This document shows positions 32,768-41,677 of a stretch of 64,000 bases of DNA, in pieces. This stretch comes from Chloroflexota bacterium (GTDB taxonomy: Bacteria > Chloroflexota > Limnocylindria > Limnocylindrales > CSP1-4). The stretch covers positions 90,134 through 154,133 of the forward strand of contig JAHBUZ010000009.1 in assembly GCA_019637815.1 (NCBI GenBank), given 5' to 3'. A model generated the notes under the pieces. The model did no database searches. It was not told the origin of the DNA and worked only from the letters and a program-made list of their open reading frames with translations. Position 1 is the stretch's first letter. Each line of letters begins with the position of its first letter. A program made the translations under genes and the position numbers.

Positions 32768-34123
32768 ATGACAGCGGAACCCTCTGGTGGCCCGCGTCCG
32801 CGCAGCCCCATCCCCAAGCGCCTCCGGTTCGAGGTCTTCAAGCGCGACAGGTTCGCCTGTGTCTACTGCGGAGGCACACCGCCTTCGTCGGTCCTCCAGC
32901 TCGATCACGTCGAACCGCACTCCGCGGGCGGTGCCGACGACGAGACCAACCTGGTGACCGCGTGTGTGGACTGCAACGCCGGGAAGTCGAACCGACCCCT
33001 GGGCGAGGTCAGACCCCGCATCGCCGCGGCGGCAGCCGACGAGATGCAGGAGCGCCTCGACCAGTTGCGCGCATATCGGGCGTGGCGGACGGAGTTCGAC
33101 GAGGAGCTCCGGGCCGAGCTGGACACCGTCTGGGAGGCATGGATCGCCGCCTTCGGCGGCTACGAGGACGAGGGGTCGTTCCACTCGCCACGCATGGACT
33201 GGCCCGATGCCAAGAGCGTGATGGGGTTCATGCTCGAGCTCCCGATGCCCCGGATCGAGGAGGCCGTCCGGATCGCCGCCTGGAAGTGGCGCAAGGAGGG
33301 CCTCTCGCGGTCGTCGGTCATCCGCTACTTCTACGGGACCATGCGCGGGATGGTGAAGCGCGCCGAGGAGGAGCGCCAGCTGCTCTCGGTGACATGGGAG
33401 GCGCTCGTCGAGCGGGTGCCGATGCTCGTGACCATCCGCGACGATCTCGTCCGGTTCGACCCTGCGGACCCCTGGCACGTCTGCGGCGAGCGCATCTGGA
33501 CCGACGGCTGGTGGGAGACGTCCACCGACGGCGGCCAGCGGCTGGTACCAGGCCCGATGGAGCGGATCCTCGACCTCGTCGGTCCCAGGAGCGACTACCG
33601 GGCCGACCCCGTGCTCGGTTCCCACACCGCGCGCGACCTGGCGCTCAGGACGATCAAGGGCGACCTGCCCCTGTGTGGACAGGTCTGCGACTGTGGCCGC
33701 CCGAAGCGGCCGGTGCGCGAGGAGGACTACCCGCGATGCCGTCGGTGCGGGCAGGTGACCGCGCCGGTGGACCGAAGGGAGAGCTGCATCGCGGTTCCCA
33801 TCGAACAGGATGGCACGTGGTTCGACCCGGTCCGGTTCGGGATGGAGGCGTCGCTCCTCCGGTGCGAGATCGCCGAGAAGTGGACGAGGTATCGGCGACT
33901 CGCAGAACGAGTGTCGCCGACCATCCCGGTCCGATGTCCCCAGTGCCGCACGCCCCAGGGCGGATACCACCATCCAGGGTGCAGCAGCGCGGCATGCCCG
34001 ATCTGCGGATCCGGTCCCGGATGCGACCGACGGGGCCATCGAGCGGAGCCGATGGGGGTGTCCGTGAAGCAGGCGATGGCTCGTCTGCACATGATGGGTC
34101 CCCGGAAGCAAGCCGACACGTAG
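32768..34123 (+). CDS. HNH endonuclease with C-terminal zinc-ribbon region
   Basis: Protein of 451 residues. The N-terminal HNH domain has FEVFKRDRFACVYCGG, LQLDHVEPHSAGGADDETN and LVTACVDCNAGKSNR: two CxxC zinc pairs around the DH...N...H catalytic set. The middle is helical with a coiled, charged stretch. The C-terminal third has many Cys/His pairs (CDCGRP, CRRCG, CPQC, CPICGSGPGC), probably zinc ribbons for DNA or RNA binding. ATG 32768 follows TATCCT by six bases, suggesting a leaderless transcript. Divergent from the nuclease-fold gene. A phage or plasmid origin is plausible. Confidence 0.83.
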   Translation: MTAEPSGGPRPRSPIPKRLRFEVFKRDRFACVYCGGTPPSSVLQLDHVEPHSAGGADDETNLVTACVDCNAGKSNRPLGEVRPRIAAAAADEMQERLDQLRAYRAWRTEFDEELRAELDTVWEAWIAAFGGYEDEGSFHSPRMDWPDAKSVMGFMLELPMPRIEEAVRIAAWKWRKEGLSRSSVIRYFYGTMRGMVKRAEEERQLLSVTWEALVERVPMLVTIRDDLVRFDPADPWHVCGERIWTDGWWETSTDGGQRLVPGPMERILDLVGPRSDYRADPVLGSHTARDLALRTIKGDLPLCGQVCDCGRPKRPVREEDYPRCRRCGQVTAPVDRRESCIAVPIEQDGTWFDPVRFGMEASLLRCEIAEKWTRYRRLAERVSPTIPVRCPQCRTPQGGYHHPGCSSAACPICGSGPGCDRRGHRAEPMGVSVKQAMARLHMMGPRKQADT

Positions 34124-34147
34124 GACCTCGCGGGGGTCGTCGGGCCC

Positions 34148-34168
34148 ACGCCGTGGCAGTCACGGCGT
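34148..34168 (+). terminator. Hairpin after the HNH gene
   Basis: ACGCCGTG (34148-34155) pairs perfectly with CACGGCGT (34161-34168), loop GCAGT. It is 25 bp after the HNH stop and just before the SOS-box promoter, so it probably insulates the two genes. No T-tract. Confidence 0.55.
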
Positions 34169-34191
34169 CCTACGGCAGTCCGGGGGTTTCC

Positions 34192-34212
34192 TAAAATCGA
34201 ACATCTGTTCTA
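34192..34212 (+). promoter_or_regulatory. LexA-type SOS box over a TAAAAT -10 element
   Basis: CGAACATCTGTTCT (34198-34211) fits the Gram-positive LexA/DinR box CGAAC-N4-GTTCG except for the last base. It begins right after a good -10 hexamer, TAAAAT (34192-34197), so LexA would cover the transcription start. The next gene starts at 34225. Confidence 0.68.
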
Positions 34213-34224
34213 TCCTCCCAAGCC

Positions 34225-34533
34225 ATGAGCGCACTTGCCGTCGGACCCGGAACCACCGTCAGGATCCCCGTCGCCAGGTCGGAGGTCACGCTCGATCGCC
34301 GCTTCGAGGCTGGGACCTGGACGGTGGAGGCGACCGCAGGTCGCTGGTATGTCCGTCTCCGCCTGAGCTGGTACATCCGCGGCGAGTGCGCTCGATCGGA
34401 CATCCTGGGCGGTATCTACTTGGCGATCCACGTTGACGGCTGGACATGCGCCGAGCCGCCAGAGCCGATCATCCATGTCGAGTGGCACACGCTCGGTGAG
34501 TTGGTCGCCCGCTACGAGGGAGTGCCTCTCTGA
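34225..34533 (+). CDS. Small hypothetical protein under an SOS box
   Basis: Protein of 102 residues, no signal or membrane segment, with many Trp and Arg (TWTVEATAGRWYVRLRLSWY and GWTCAEPPEPIIHVEWHTLG). I do not recognise it. It has no purine-rich ribosome site, and its short 5' leader and LexA-type box suggest damage-inducible expression. The ATG is at 34225. Its place at the edge of the nuclease island makes a DNA-damage-linked role possible; that is inference. Confidence 0.55.
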   Translation: MSALAVGPGTTVRIPVARSEVTLDRRFEAGTWTVEATAGRWYVRLRLSWYIRGECARSDILGGIYLAIHVDGWTCAEPPEPIIHVEWHTLGELVARYEGVPL

Positions 34534-34679
34534 AAGACCACTCTCCCGATGACAGGGTCGCGGCGGCCGGTGGTTCCTCCCGCCGATCGGACGAAACCCA
34601 TGGTCCACGCCCGCGCCCCGTGCACGATCCAGCTCGCGCAGCCCGTGCTCGACCTTGCCCTCCATGGCACCATGGCGCT

Positions 34680-35372
34680 GTGAAGTCGCGCAGCCCCGCG
34701 CCTCTCGTCGTTCGTCGGTCGGACCCCAGGCCGCTCCGTGGCGCCCGTCTCACCGGCGCGATCCTGGCGTTGCTCGCCTGTGTCATCGGTCACGAGATGT
34801 CATACCTCGTGCGGTTCGGCGCAGGCTCGGGGTACGAGGCCGCGATGTCCAGGACGGGACACGATGGCTACTGGCTGGCCTTCATCGTGCTGGTCCTCGG
34901 GTCAGTCCTCACGCTCGCGACCATCACCGTCATGCAACTGCTCCGACTGCAGCGGGAGGCCGGCGCCGGCCCCGTGGTCGATGAGGGTGGCTCCCTGCGG
35001 GCGTTCCTGTCGTCGGCGCGTCGCACGTGGACCCAGCTCGCGGTGGTCGCCGGCCTGGTGTATACGCTCCAGGAGAACGGTGAGGCCCTGCTGGCAGGCA
35101 TGCCGCTCCCGGGGCCTGCACTGCTGATCGGGCATGATCTGACCGCGGCTCTCGTGATCCTGGGCGCCACGCTGATCGTGTCGGTGGTCGTCGCGCTCGT
35201 CCGTTGGCGCCGCACGGTGCTGTTGGGCCGTCTTGCCACGGCCGTGGCCGTGTGGCCGCGGACACGCAGCTCGCGGCCGTATCCCCTCGACCTGCGGCCG
35301 GTGGTCGCGATCCGCGTGGCCTCGCTCGGGCTCAGGGATCCGCCACCGGTGGGCTGTCCGTCCATCCACTAG
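34680..35372 (+). CDS. Uncharacterised membrane protein, paralogue of 35966 and 46878 genes
   Basis: Protein of 230 residues with four to five membrane segments. Motifs GHEMSYLVRFG in the first helix, TGHDGYWLAFIVLVLG, and LQENGEALLAGMPLPG recur in modified form in the membrane proteins at 35.97 and 46.9 kb, defining a small local family. The conserved His, Glu and Gln residues at helix ends could bind a metal. Start GTG 34680; the upstream in-frame extension overlaps non-coding sequence. It heads a rightward run leading to the copper genes. Confidence 0.7.
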   Translation: MKSRSPAPLVVRRSDPRPLRGARLTGAILALLACVIGHEMSYLVRFGAGSGYEAAMSRTGHDGYWLAFIVLVLGSVLTLATITVMQLLRLQREAGAGPVVDEGGSLRAFLSSARRTWTQLAVVAGLVYTLQENGEALLAGMPLPGPALLIGHDLTAALVILGATLIVSVVVALVRWRRTVLLGRLATAVAVWPRTRSSRPYPLDLRPVVAIRVASLGLRDPPPVGCPSIH

Positions 35373-35456
35373 GCGATCGGGACCTTCGCGGCGCCCGTCC
35401 GCCGCGTGCTACCGAGGCCGCCCGGCGATCCGGTGCGGCCGGTCTCCGAGGATCCC

Positions 35457-35969
35457 ATGTCGTATCCGCCTGCGTCTCGGATCGAGGCGCGACCTGATGA
35501 TGGACGCCGCGGGCGCACCATCGCGATCCTGCTCCTCGCCCTACTCGTGACCCTCCTGGTCGCAGCCTGCGGGAGCGGACCCGCCGCCACCCTCGTCACC
35601 TATCAGCGTGACTGGCCAGACGGCTACCACGAGGAGCTCACCGTGACCGACGATGGCAGGGTCACGATGCGCCACGGCCAGAGCCTCGAACGCCTGACGC
35701 TGGCCACGGACCAGCTCGGAGCGCTGCGCGATGCGCTGGGCACCGGACTGCCTGCTGGCGACCAGGGTGACAGCCTGGTACGCACGGTGGTCCTCGGCAA
35801 CGGGACGACCCACTCGCCCGTCCGGGTCGAGGCAGGCAGCGTCATCGAGATGCTGGAGATCCTCATGACGACACATACGCTGGGCGGGATCCAGGCCGAG
35901 GGGGCCTCACCACCGCCCGTGCGCACGGCAGCACCCCCCGACGTCAGCACGGAGCCGTCGTCGCGGTGA
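35457..35969 (+). CDS. Lipoprotein of unknown function
   Basis: Protein of 170 residues. After a charged start (RPDDGRRGR), a hydrophobic stretch TIAILLLALLVTLLVAAC ends in a lipobox Cys. The exported part has YQRDWPDGYHEELTVTDDGR and LERLTLATDQLGALRDALG, a small beta/alpha domain seen in several putative lipoproteins but with no known function. ATG 35457 follows GAGGATCCC. Its stop overlaps the next start (GTGA), so it is co-translated with the membrane protein. Confidence 0.72.
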   Translation: MSYPPASRIEARPDDGRRGRTIAILLLALLVTLLVAACGSGPAATLVTYQRDWPDGYHEELTVTDDGRVTMRHGQSLERLTLATDQLGALRDALGTGLPAGDQGDSLVRTVVLGNGTTHSPVRVEAGSVIEMLEILMTTHTLGGIQAEGASPPPVRTAAPPDVSTEPSSR

Positions 35970-36559
35970 CGCCCGGGATCGGGCGTCCGGCCGCCCTGAC
36001 GACCGCGGGCTGGGCGGTGATCGGCCTGCTCGTCGGTCACGTGGCCGCCTACGACCTCGTCTATCCCGATGCGCATGTCCACGCCACCGCGCTCGAGACA
36101 TCGGGGCACGGCTGGCTCGTCGCGCTGGGACCATCGTTGGCCCTCGCCTTCCTGGCGGTCGTGCTCGCGGCCGTGGTGGGTGCACGGTCGGGTCGTCCGC
36201 GGGTGGCCCGGTTCCGGACCCTCGTGGCCATCCAGGTCGGGGCGTTCCTCGCCATGGAGGTCGGGGAGCGACTCGCGGCCGGCCTGACGCCCGTGGCCAT
36301 CGGCCACGAGCTCATCGAGCATGGGCTGTGGCTGGTGCTCGGCACAGGCATCCTGGTCCAGGTCGTCACCGCGTGGCTGGGTTCCGCCGCGAGTCGGCAG
36401 ATGGCGGCCGCGACGTCCCGGTCCCGGCTCGATCCCCGGCAGCGGCGCCGTCGTACGCCCCTCCTTGCCATCCCATCCGCGGTGGTCGCCGCTCGGCGAC
36501 CCTGGTCGCTCCGTCGCAGCCGGGCACCGCCCGTCCGGGTCATCTCCATCGCGGCCTGA
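35966..36559 (+). CDS. Uncharacterised membrane protein, paralogue of 34680 and 46878 genes
   Basis: Protein of 197 residues with four membrane segments and a basic tail. LLVGHVAAYDLVYPDAHVH and ETSGHGWLVALGPSLAL correspond to the GHxxxY and TGHxGYW motifs of the 34.7 kb protein, and MEVGERLAAG to its QENGEALLAG. Histidine-rich near the outer ends of helices. Start GTG 35966 overlaps the lipoprotein stop. It lies directly before the copper-linked YcnI gene. Function unknown. Confidence 0.7.
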   Translation: MTPGIGRPAALTTAGWAVIGLLVGHVAAYDLVYPDAHVHATALETSGHGWLVALGPSLALAFLAVVLAAVVGARSGRPRVARFRTLVAIQVGAFLAMEVGERLAAGLTPVAIGHELIEHGLWLVLGTGILVQVVTAWLGSAASRQMAAATSRSRLDPRQRRRRTPLLAIPSAVVAARRPWSLRRSRAPPVRVISIAA

Positions 36560-36637
36560 ACGAACGGTCCATGCGTCGAGCCGGCATGTCCATGCCTGTC
36601 GGTCCATGTCGACGCGCTGACACAGGAGAACGATCCG

Positions 36638-37192
36638 ATGAAGTCCCATCTCTCGCGGCGCCTCGTGGGCGCCATGTCCGGTGCCACTCTGCTGGTCGCC
36701 ATGGCCGTCCCGGCCTCGGCACACGTCGGCATCATCGACGGCTCGGCCGTCATCGGCGGCGGTTCTGCCCAGATCACGTTCCGCGTCCCGCACGGCTGCG
36801 ACGGCGCGGCGACCGACGCCATCGAGGTGCTCATCCCCGAGGGTGTGACGAGCGTCCAGCCCAAGTGGATGGCGGGCTGGACCATCGAGACGGAGCCACG
36901 GGCGGCCGCAGCGGCCTCCGAGGTCCCGGATGCCTCGATGGAGCCCGTCGAGCCCGAGGTCGGCATCGTCCGCTGGACGGGTGGACCGCTGCCGGACTCC
37001 CTGTATCTCGACTTCCAGATGCGCGCGGCGTTCCCCGAGACCCCGGGCGACCTCTACTTCCCCATCCTCCAGCGATGTGGTGATGCGGAGGAGGCGTGGA
37101 TCCAGGTGCCGGGCGCGGGCCAGAGCCCCGACGAGCTCGATCGCCCCGCAGGTGTCGTGACCATCGTCGAGGGTGAGGTCGAGGGCCACTGA
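36638..37192 (+). CDS. YcnI-domain (DUF1775) copper-linked exported protein
   Basis: Protein of 184 residues with a signal peptide (MKSHLSRRLVGAMSGATLLV, cleavage at ASA before HVG). The mature N-terminus begins with His, which together with Glu/Trp residues forms the single Cu(II) site known in YcnI domains. Segments QITFRVPHGCDGAATDAIEV, IPEGVTSVQPKWMAGWTIET and ILQRCGDAEEAW match the family. No C-terminal membrane anchor is present. It ends where the CopC-CopD gene begins, the usual ycnI-ycnJ arrangement. Confidence 0.88.
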   Translation: MKSHLSRRLVGAMSGATLLVAMAVPASAHVGIIDGSAVIGGGSAQITFRVPHGCDGAATDAIEVLIPEGVTSVQPKWMAGWTIETEPRAAAAASEVPDASMEPVEPEVGIVRWTGGPLPDSLYLDFQMRAAFPETPGDLYFPILQRCGDAEEAWIQVPGAGQSPDELDRPAGVVTIVEGEVEGH

Positions 37193-38757
37193 TGGACCGT
37201 CCCCGACCTCGGGGACGTCACGTCACGAGGGCGCGCATCACGCGCGTCCTCGCGATCCCGGCCGTCCTCGCGTGGTGCCTCTTGCTGCTCCTGCCGGGTG
37301 TCGCCGGTGCTCATGCCGGCGTGGTCACGACCGACCCTGGGGACGGTGCGCGGCTGCCCACCGCTCCCGGGACGGTCTCGGTCACCTTCAACGGACCCGT
37401 GAGCCTCGCAGCCGATGGTCTGCGCCTCATCCGGGCCGACGGGTCCCTCGCGGACATCGGGTCGGAGGATGTCCGGGGGGTCATCGTCACCCAGCCGATC
37501 GAGCCGCTCGCGGACGGCTGGTACGTGATGGCCTGGTCCATCGTGAGCGAGGACGGCCACGTGGTCCACGGCTCGGTGACGTTCGCGGTGGGCGATGCGG
37601 ACCTGGCAGCGAGACCGATGCCGTCCGCGACGCCCTCGATGCTCGAGACGGTCCTGTGGGCGACCCGCGGCATCGCGGACCTTGCGATCCTCGTGGGCGT
37701 CGGTGCCCTGTTCGCCTGGGTCATGCTCGGCGCCCGCACCGGGCGCGTGGCCCGCCTGCGCGACGGCGCGCTCCTGGTCGCGACGTCCTTCGCTGCCGTA
37801 TGGCTCGCGGTCGAGGTGTCGGACGCGGGCACCGGGTGGCTGGGCACCCCCTACGCGCTGTCGGGGATCGCTCGCCTGGCACTGCTGATCGGCGCCTCCG
37901 TCCTCGCGGCAGCCGGTCCATCGCGTGAGCGCGTCGCCCTGGCCTGCGGCGTGCTGGCGCTCGCCACCCTCGCCGTCGGAGGTCATGCCACCGGCTCTCC
38001 ACTGACGAGTCTCACCCTGGCCATCCATCTGCTCGCTGGTGTGACGTGGCTGGGCGCCGCCCCCGCTGTCGCGCTCGTGCTGTGGGACCGGACACTCCCG
38101 GACGAGCCGGATGCGCTCGGCGTGGTGCGGTCCTTCTCGCGCGCCGCGACGCTGACCCTGGCCCTCGTGTTCGGGGGCGGCGTGGCATCGGCGCTGCTGC
38201 TCACGAACGGCCTCGAGGGCGGCCCGACCATCTATGTCTGGATCGTCCTCGCCAAGCTCGGTGTGGTCGGGCTCGCTGCGGGCATGGGGGCGCTCGGTCG
38301 ACGCGCGCTCACGCGGGACGGCGGTCGCTCCCGATATCGCCGCCTGTTCCTGCTCGACGGCGCCCTGCTCATCGTCGTCGCTGCGCTGTCGTCGGCGCTC
38401 ACCCTCGTCGGCCCGCATCAGGGACACGCCGGTCACGACGGCCACGAGGTCGGCTCTCCGCGCTGTGCGATGGCGATGGGCCCGCTCGGCGTCGCGTTCG
38501 TGGCCGACCCTGGCACACCCGGGACGAACACCGTCACGGTCTCCGGGCCGCCAGCGTCGTCCCGTGGCGTGTCCGTATCGATCGCACATCCCTTCGCGGG
38601 TGGCGCGAGCACCGACGTCCAGCTGGTCGAGACCGACGGGGTCTGGATCGGCCAGGCCGCGCTCAGCTTCACGGGCGACTGGACCGCGACGGTCAGCGTG
38701 CGCGTGGACTCGTTCACCGAGCAGCAGGCGAGCTGCACCTTCCAGGTCCGTCCATGA
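37192..38757 (+). CDS. CopC-CopD fusion protein (YcnJ-like)
   Basis: Protein of 521 residues. After a signal peptide the mature part starts HAGVVTTDPGDGARLPTAPG, the CopC copper-binding domain, ending WSIVSEDGHVVHGSVTFAVG with its second His ligand. About eight membrane helices follow (CopD, about 140-420). The C-terminal domain (about 430-521; GHAGHDGHEVGSP then a beta domain) starts with a His-rich linker and may be a FixH/YtkA-like module. Such fusions take up or buffer copper across the membrane. Start ATG overlaps the YcnI stop. Confidence 0.88.
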   Translation: MDRPRPRGRHVTRARITRVLAIPAVLAWCLLLLLPGVAGAHAGVVTTDPGDGARLPTAPGTVSVTFNGPVSLAADGLRLIRADGSLADIGSEDVRGVIVTQPIEPLADGWYVMAWSIVSEDGHVVHGSVTFAVGDADLAARPMPSATPSMLETVLWATRGIADLAILVGVGALFAWVMLGARTGRVARLRDGALLVATSFAAVWLAVEVSDAGTGWLGTPYALSGIARLALLIGASVLAAAGPSRERVALACGVLALATLAVGGHATGSPLTSLTLAIHLLAGVTWLGAAPAVALVLWDRTLPDEPDALGVVRSFSRAATLTLALVFGGGVASALLLTNGLEGGPTIYVWIVLAKLGVVGLAAGMGALGRRALTRDGGRSRYRRLFLLDGALLIVVAALSSALTLVGPHQGHAGHDGHEVGSPRCAMAMGPLGVAFVADPGTPGTNTVTVSGPPASSRGVSVSIAHPFAGGASTDVQLVETDGVWIGQAALSFTGDWTATVSVRVDSFTEQQASCTFQVRP

Positions 38758-38812
38758 CGAGGGCGGCTCCCCGGCGTCGTGCCAGGGACCCGAGGCCACA
38801 CGAGGAGCACCG

Positions 38813-39325
38813 ATGACCCATCCCGATGACCGGTCGATCGCCGGTCGCTACCACCTTCTCGACCAGCGCATCACGAACACCCTCGCCGAGTGGGGGGTCA
38901 CGGTCCTCCGCATCGCGCTCGGCGGAGTGTTCCTCTGGTTCGGCGCGCTCAAGCTGGTCCCCGGGCTGAGCCCGGCGGAGGGGCTCGCCGGACGGACGAT
39001 CGAGGCGCTGACGCTCGGTCTCGTGACACCGTCCGCCTCACTGCCGCTGCTCGGCGCGGTGGAGGTGGTCATCGGCATCGGTCTCCTGACCGGGTGGTAT
39101 CTGCGCGCGGTGCTCCTGGTGCTCGCCATCCAGATGTTGGGCACCATGACGCCCCTGCTGCTCTTCCCGACCGAGGCGTTCGAGCGGTTCCCCCTCGTGC
39201 CGACCCTCGAGGGCCAGTACATCATCAAGAACCTGGTGCTCATCGGTGCCGCGATGGTCATCGGCGCCACGGTCCGCGGTGGACGCCTCGTGGCGGATCC
39301 CGATCACATCGACCCCATCGACTGA
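38813..39325 (+). CDS. DoxX-like membrane protein
   Basis: Protein of 170 residues with four membrane segments: VLRIALGGVFLWFGALKLVP, LPLLGAVEVVIGIGLLTGWY, LVLAIQMLGTMTPLLLF and IKNLVLIGAAMVIGATV. This is the DoxX/SURF4-like plan (FGxxKL in helix 1, EVxxGxxLL in helix 2, YxxKNLVL in helix 4). DoxX-like proteins are linked to quinone and thiol redox balance. ATG 38813 is behind GAGGAGC. Last gene of the rightward copper operon; convergent with the CopB gene. Confidence 0.8.
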   Translation: MTHPDDRSIAGRYHLLDQRITNTLAEWGVTVLRIALGGVFLWFGALKLVPGLSPAEGLAGRTIEALTLGLVTPSASLPLLGAVEVVIGIGLLTGWYLRAVLLVLAIQMLGTMTPLLLFPTEAFERFPLVPTLEGQYIIKNLVLIGAAMVIGATVRGGRLVADPDHIDPID

Positions 39326-39463
39326 GCGCCGGAGCCCGAGTCCGGCGCCACGGGCCGTGTGTCGACCCTGGACACGGTGGATGCCCGCCGGGCGGCGTTC
39401 GGGCCACCCGGGCCTCGTCATGGCAAGGCGTCGTCGGGCGGGCGGACCACGTCGGCCCAGAGG

Positions 39464-41585
39464 TCAGGTCCGGGCGGGCGTGATGCCCGGCGCCACCCCC
39501 GGTCGCAGGTCCAGGCGACGCAGCAGCTGGGCATTCACGGCGACGATGATGGTCGACAGGCTCATGGCGGCAGCGCCGAGTGCCATCGGCAGGTCGATCC
39601 CCCCACGGGGTCAGCAGCCCGGCGGCCACCGGGATCGCGAGGACGTTGTAGCCGGCCGCCCAGACGAGGTTCTGGACCATCTTCCGGTAGCTGGCTCGAG
39701 ACAGCCGGATGGCGCCCACGACATCGCGCGGGTCGTCCCGGACCAGCACGATCGCGGCGGACTCGATCGCGACGTCCGTCCCTGCACCGATGGCGATCCC
39801 GACGTCCGCCTGGGCAAGGGCCGGCGCGTCGTTGACGCCGTCGCCCACCATCGCCACCCGCGCGCCGGTCCGCTGGAAGCCGGCCACCGCGGCCGCCTTG
39901 TCCGCCGGCAGCACCTGGGCGCGCACGTCATCGACGCCGACCCGGTGCGCGACGGACGCGGCGACGGCCTGACTGTCACCGGTGATCATCGCCACCCGGA
40001 CGCCGAGGTCATGGAGTCGCCGCACCGCCTCCGCCGACTCCGGACGGATCCCATCCTCGATCGCGATGGCACCGAGGGGTCGATCGCCGTCGATGACCGT
40101 GAGCACCGTCATCCCCTGGCCGGCCCAGCCGGACGTCGCCCGCGAGAGGACGTCGGGCATCGCCACCCCCAGCTCGGTGAGCATCCCGGGCCCACCGACC
40201 GAGATCGTGCGTCCCGCCACGTCGGCCCGGACGCCCCGCCCGGGCAGCGCCTCGAAGTCCGAGGCCACGGGCGGCCCGCCGGGGGACGCGGCGACCACCG
40301 CTCGTGCCAATGGGTGCTCGGAGTCGACCTCCACGGCAGCCGCCAGACGCAGCAGCTCCGAGCGATCGACACCATCCACGACAGCGACATCGATCACCGT
40401 GGGGCGACCCACGGTCAGGGTGCCCGTCTTGTCGAAGATGACGACCCGGAGGTCGCGGGCGCGCTCGAGCGCGAGGCGGTCCCTGACCAGGAGCCCGTTG
40501 CGGGCGCCGAGGGATGTCGAGATGGCGATGACGAGCGGGATGGCGAGGCCGAGGGCGTGCGGGCACGCGATGACGAGCACCGTGGCGGTCCGGACGAGTG
40601 CTTCCTCGGGACTCCCGGCCACCCACCAACCCACCAGGGTGACGAGGGCCGCGGCGAGCGCCACATAGAACAGGAGGGCCGCAGCGCGGTCCGCGAGCAC
40701 CTGGGCGCGGGAGCCCGACCCCTGCGCCTGGGCGACCAGACGCATGATCCCCGACAGGGCGGTCGAATCGCCGACCGCTGTCACGCGGATGCGCAGGCTG
40801 CCACCCGCGGCGACGGTCCCGGCGACGACGGCGTCCCCGGCGGTCTTGCCGATCGCGCGCGACTCGCCCGTGATCATCGACTCGTCCACATCCGCGGACC
40901 CGTGGATGACGACCCCATCGGCGGGTACCCGCGTGCCTGGTCGCACGAGGAGCACGTCGTCGAGACGCACCTCCGTGATAGGCACCGTCTCGGTGCCCGA
41001 TACGGTGATCCGCTCGGCCGTGTCGGGCAGCAGCTCGCCGAGCGCGGCGAGCGCTCCACGCGCCTGGGCGATCGAACGCATCTCCAGCCAGTGGCCGAGG
41101 AGCATGACCGTGACGAGCGTGGCGAGCTCCCACCACACCTCGACCTCGAACCACCCGAGCGCGGTCGCGAGGGAGGTCGAGAACGCGACCGTGATGGCGA
41201 GACTGACCAGCAGCATCATCCCCGGCCGCCGATCGCGCAGCTCGTCCCGACCGCCCCGCAGGAACACCGTCCCGCCATACAGGAAGACGACCGTGCCCAA
41301 CACCGCGGGGACCAGGTCGCTGCCGGGGAAGCTCTGGGCCTGGTATCCCAGCCAGTGCTGGATGTCGGGGCTCCAGACGAGCACCGGGATGGTCAGGAGG
41401 AGCGACAGCCAGAAGCGCTCCCGGAACATGTCGGGCGAATGGCCCTCGTGGCGGTCGTGTCCTTCATGGCCGCCTCCCTGGGCGTCGTCGGTCCTCGATA
41501 CGGGGTCACGTGATCCCGAGGTCCCTCGGACGGTGGCCGCAGCTGCGTCCGTCCCGGATGTGTGCGTCTGGTGTTGGTGGGTCAT
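39464..41585 (-). CDS. copB: CopB-type (P1B-3) copper/silver-transporting ATPase, frameshifted near the C-terminus
   Basis: His-rich cytoplasmic start (GGGHEGHDRHEGHSPDM), TGES at 239-242, the membrane CPH motif at 341-343 (P1B-3 type, Cu2+/Ag+), DKTGT with phosphorylated D385, and GDGVNDAPAL. The sequence is normal to VAAGLLTPWG (about residue 661). There a run of six G (39599-39604) shifts the frame. One G fewer gives IDLPMALGAAAMSLSTII..., the standard last helix, ending at 39464 (706 residues). As given, translation continues in a wrong Arg/Pro-rich frame to 39258, overlapping the DoxX-like gene. This could be a sequencing error, a real mutation or slippage. Boundaries given are for the corrected gene. 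Confidence 0.85.
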
Positions 41586-41600
41586 CTCGTCGCTCGCTCT

Positions 41601-41621
41601 GGATACTCCCCCCTAGTATCC
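41601..41621 (-). promoter_or_regulatory. Inverted repeat upstream of the copper ATPase gene (CsoR-like candidate)
   Basis: GGATACT and AGTATCC flank seven bases that include a C6 run, 16 bp before the ATPase start. Copper-sensing CsoR sites are also ATAC/GTAT arms around G/C runs, so a CsoR-type site is plausible. No csoR gene is seen in the window. Confidence 0.5.
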
Positions 41622-41677
41622 GTCGGTCGTCAACGGCGGTCACAGGGCGCGGCTCCGGGTGATCGACCCAGGAGGCC

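Noticed and set aside
31901..34111. 736-codon minus-strand open frame
   Set aside because: Only its last 222 codons are protein-like (HTH-nuclease); the rest lies opposite the HNH gene.
28417..34600. Integration att sites (a second copy of the tRNA-Asn 3' end)
   Set aside because: I looked for the T-arm/acceptor sequence downstream and did not see it by eye; no integrase gene is present.
39258..39463. C-terminal Arg/Pro-rich extension of the CopB-type ATPase
   Set aside because: It arises from the frameshift at the G6 run; the correct last helix and stop are in the other frame, ending at 39464.
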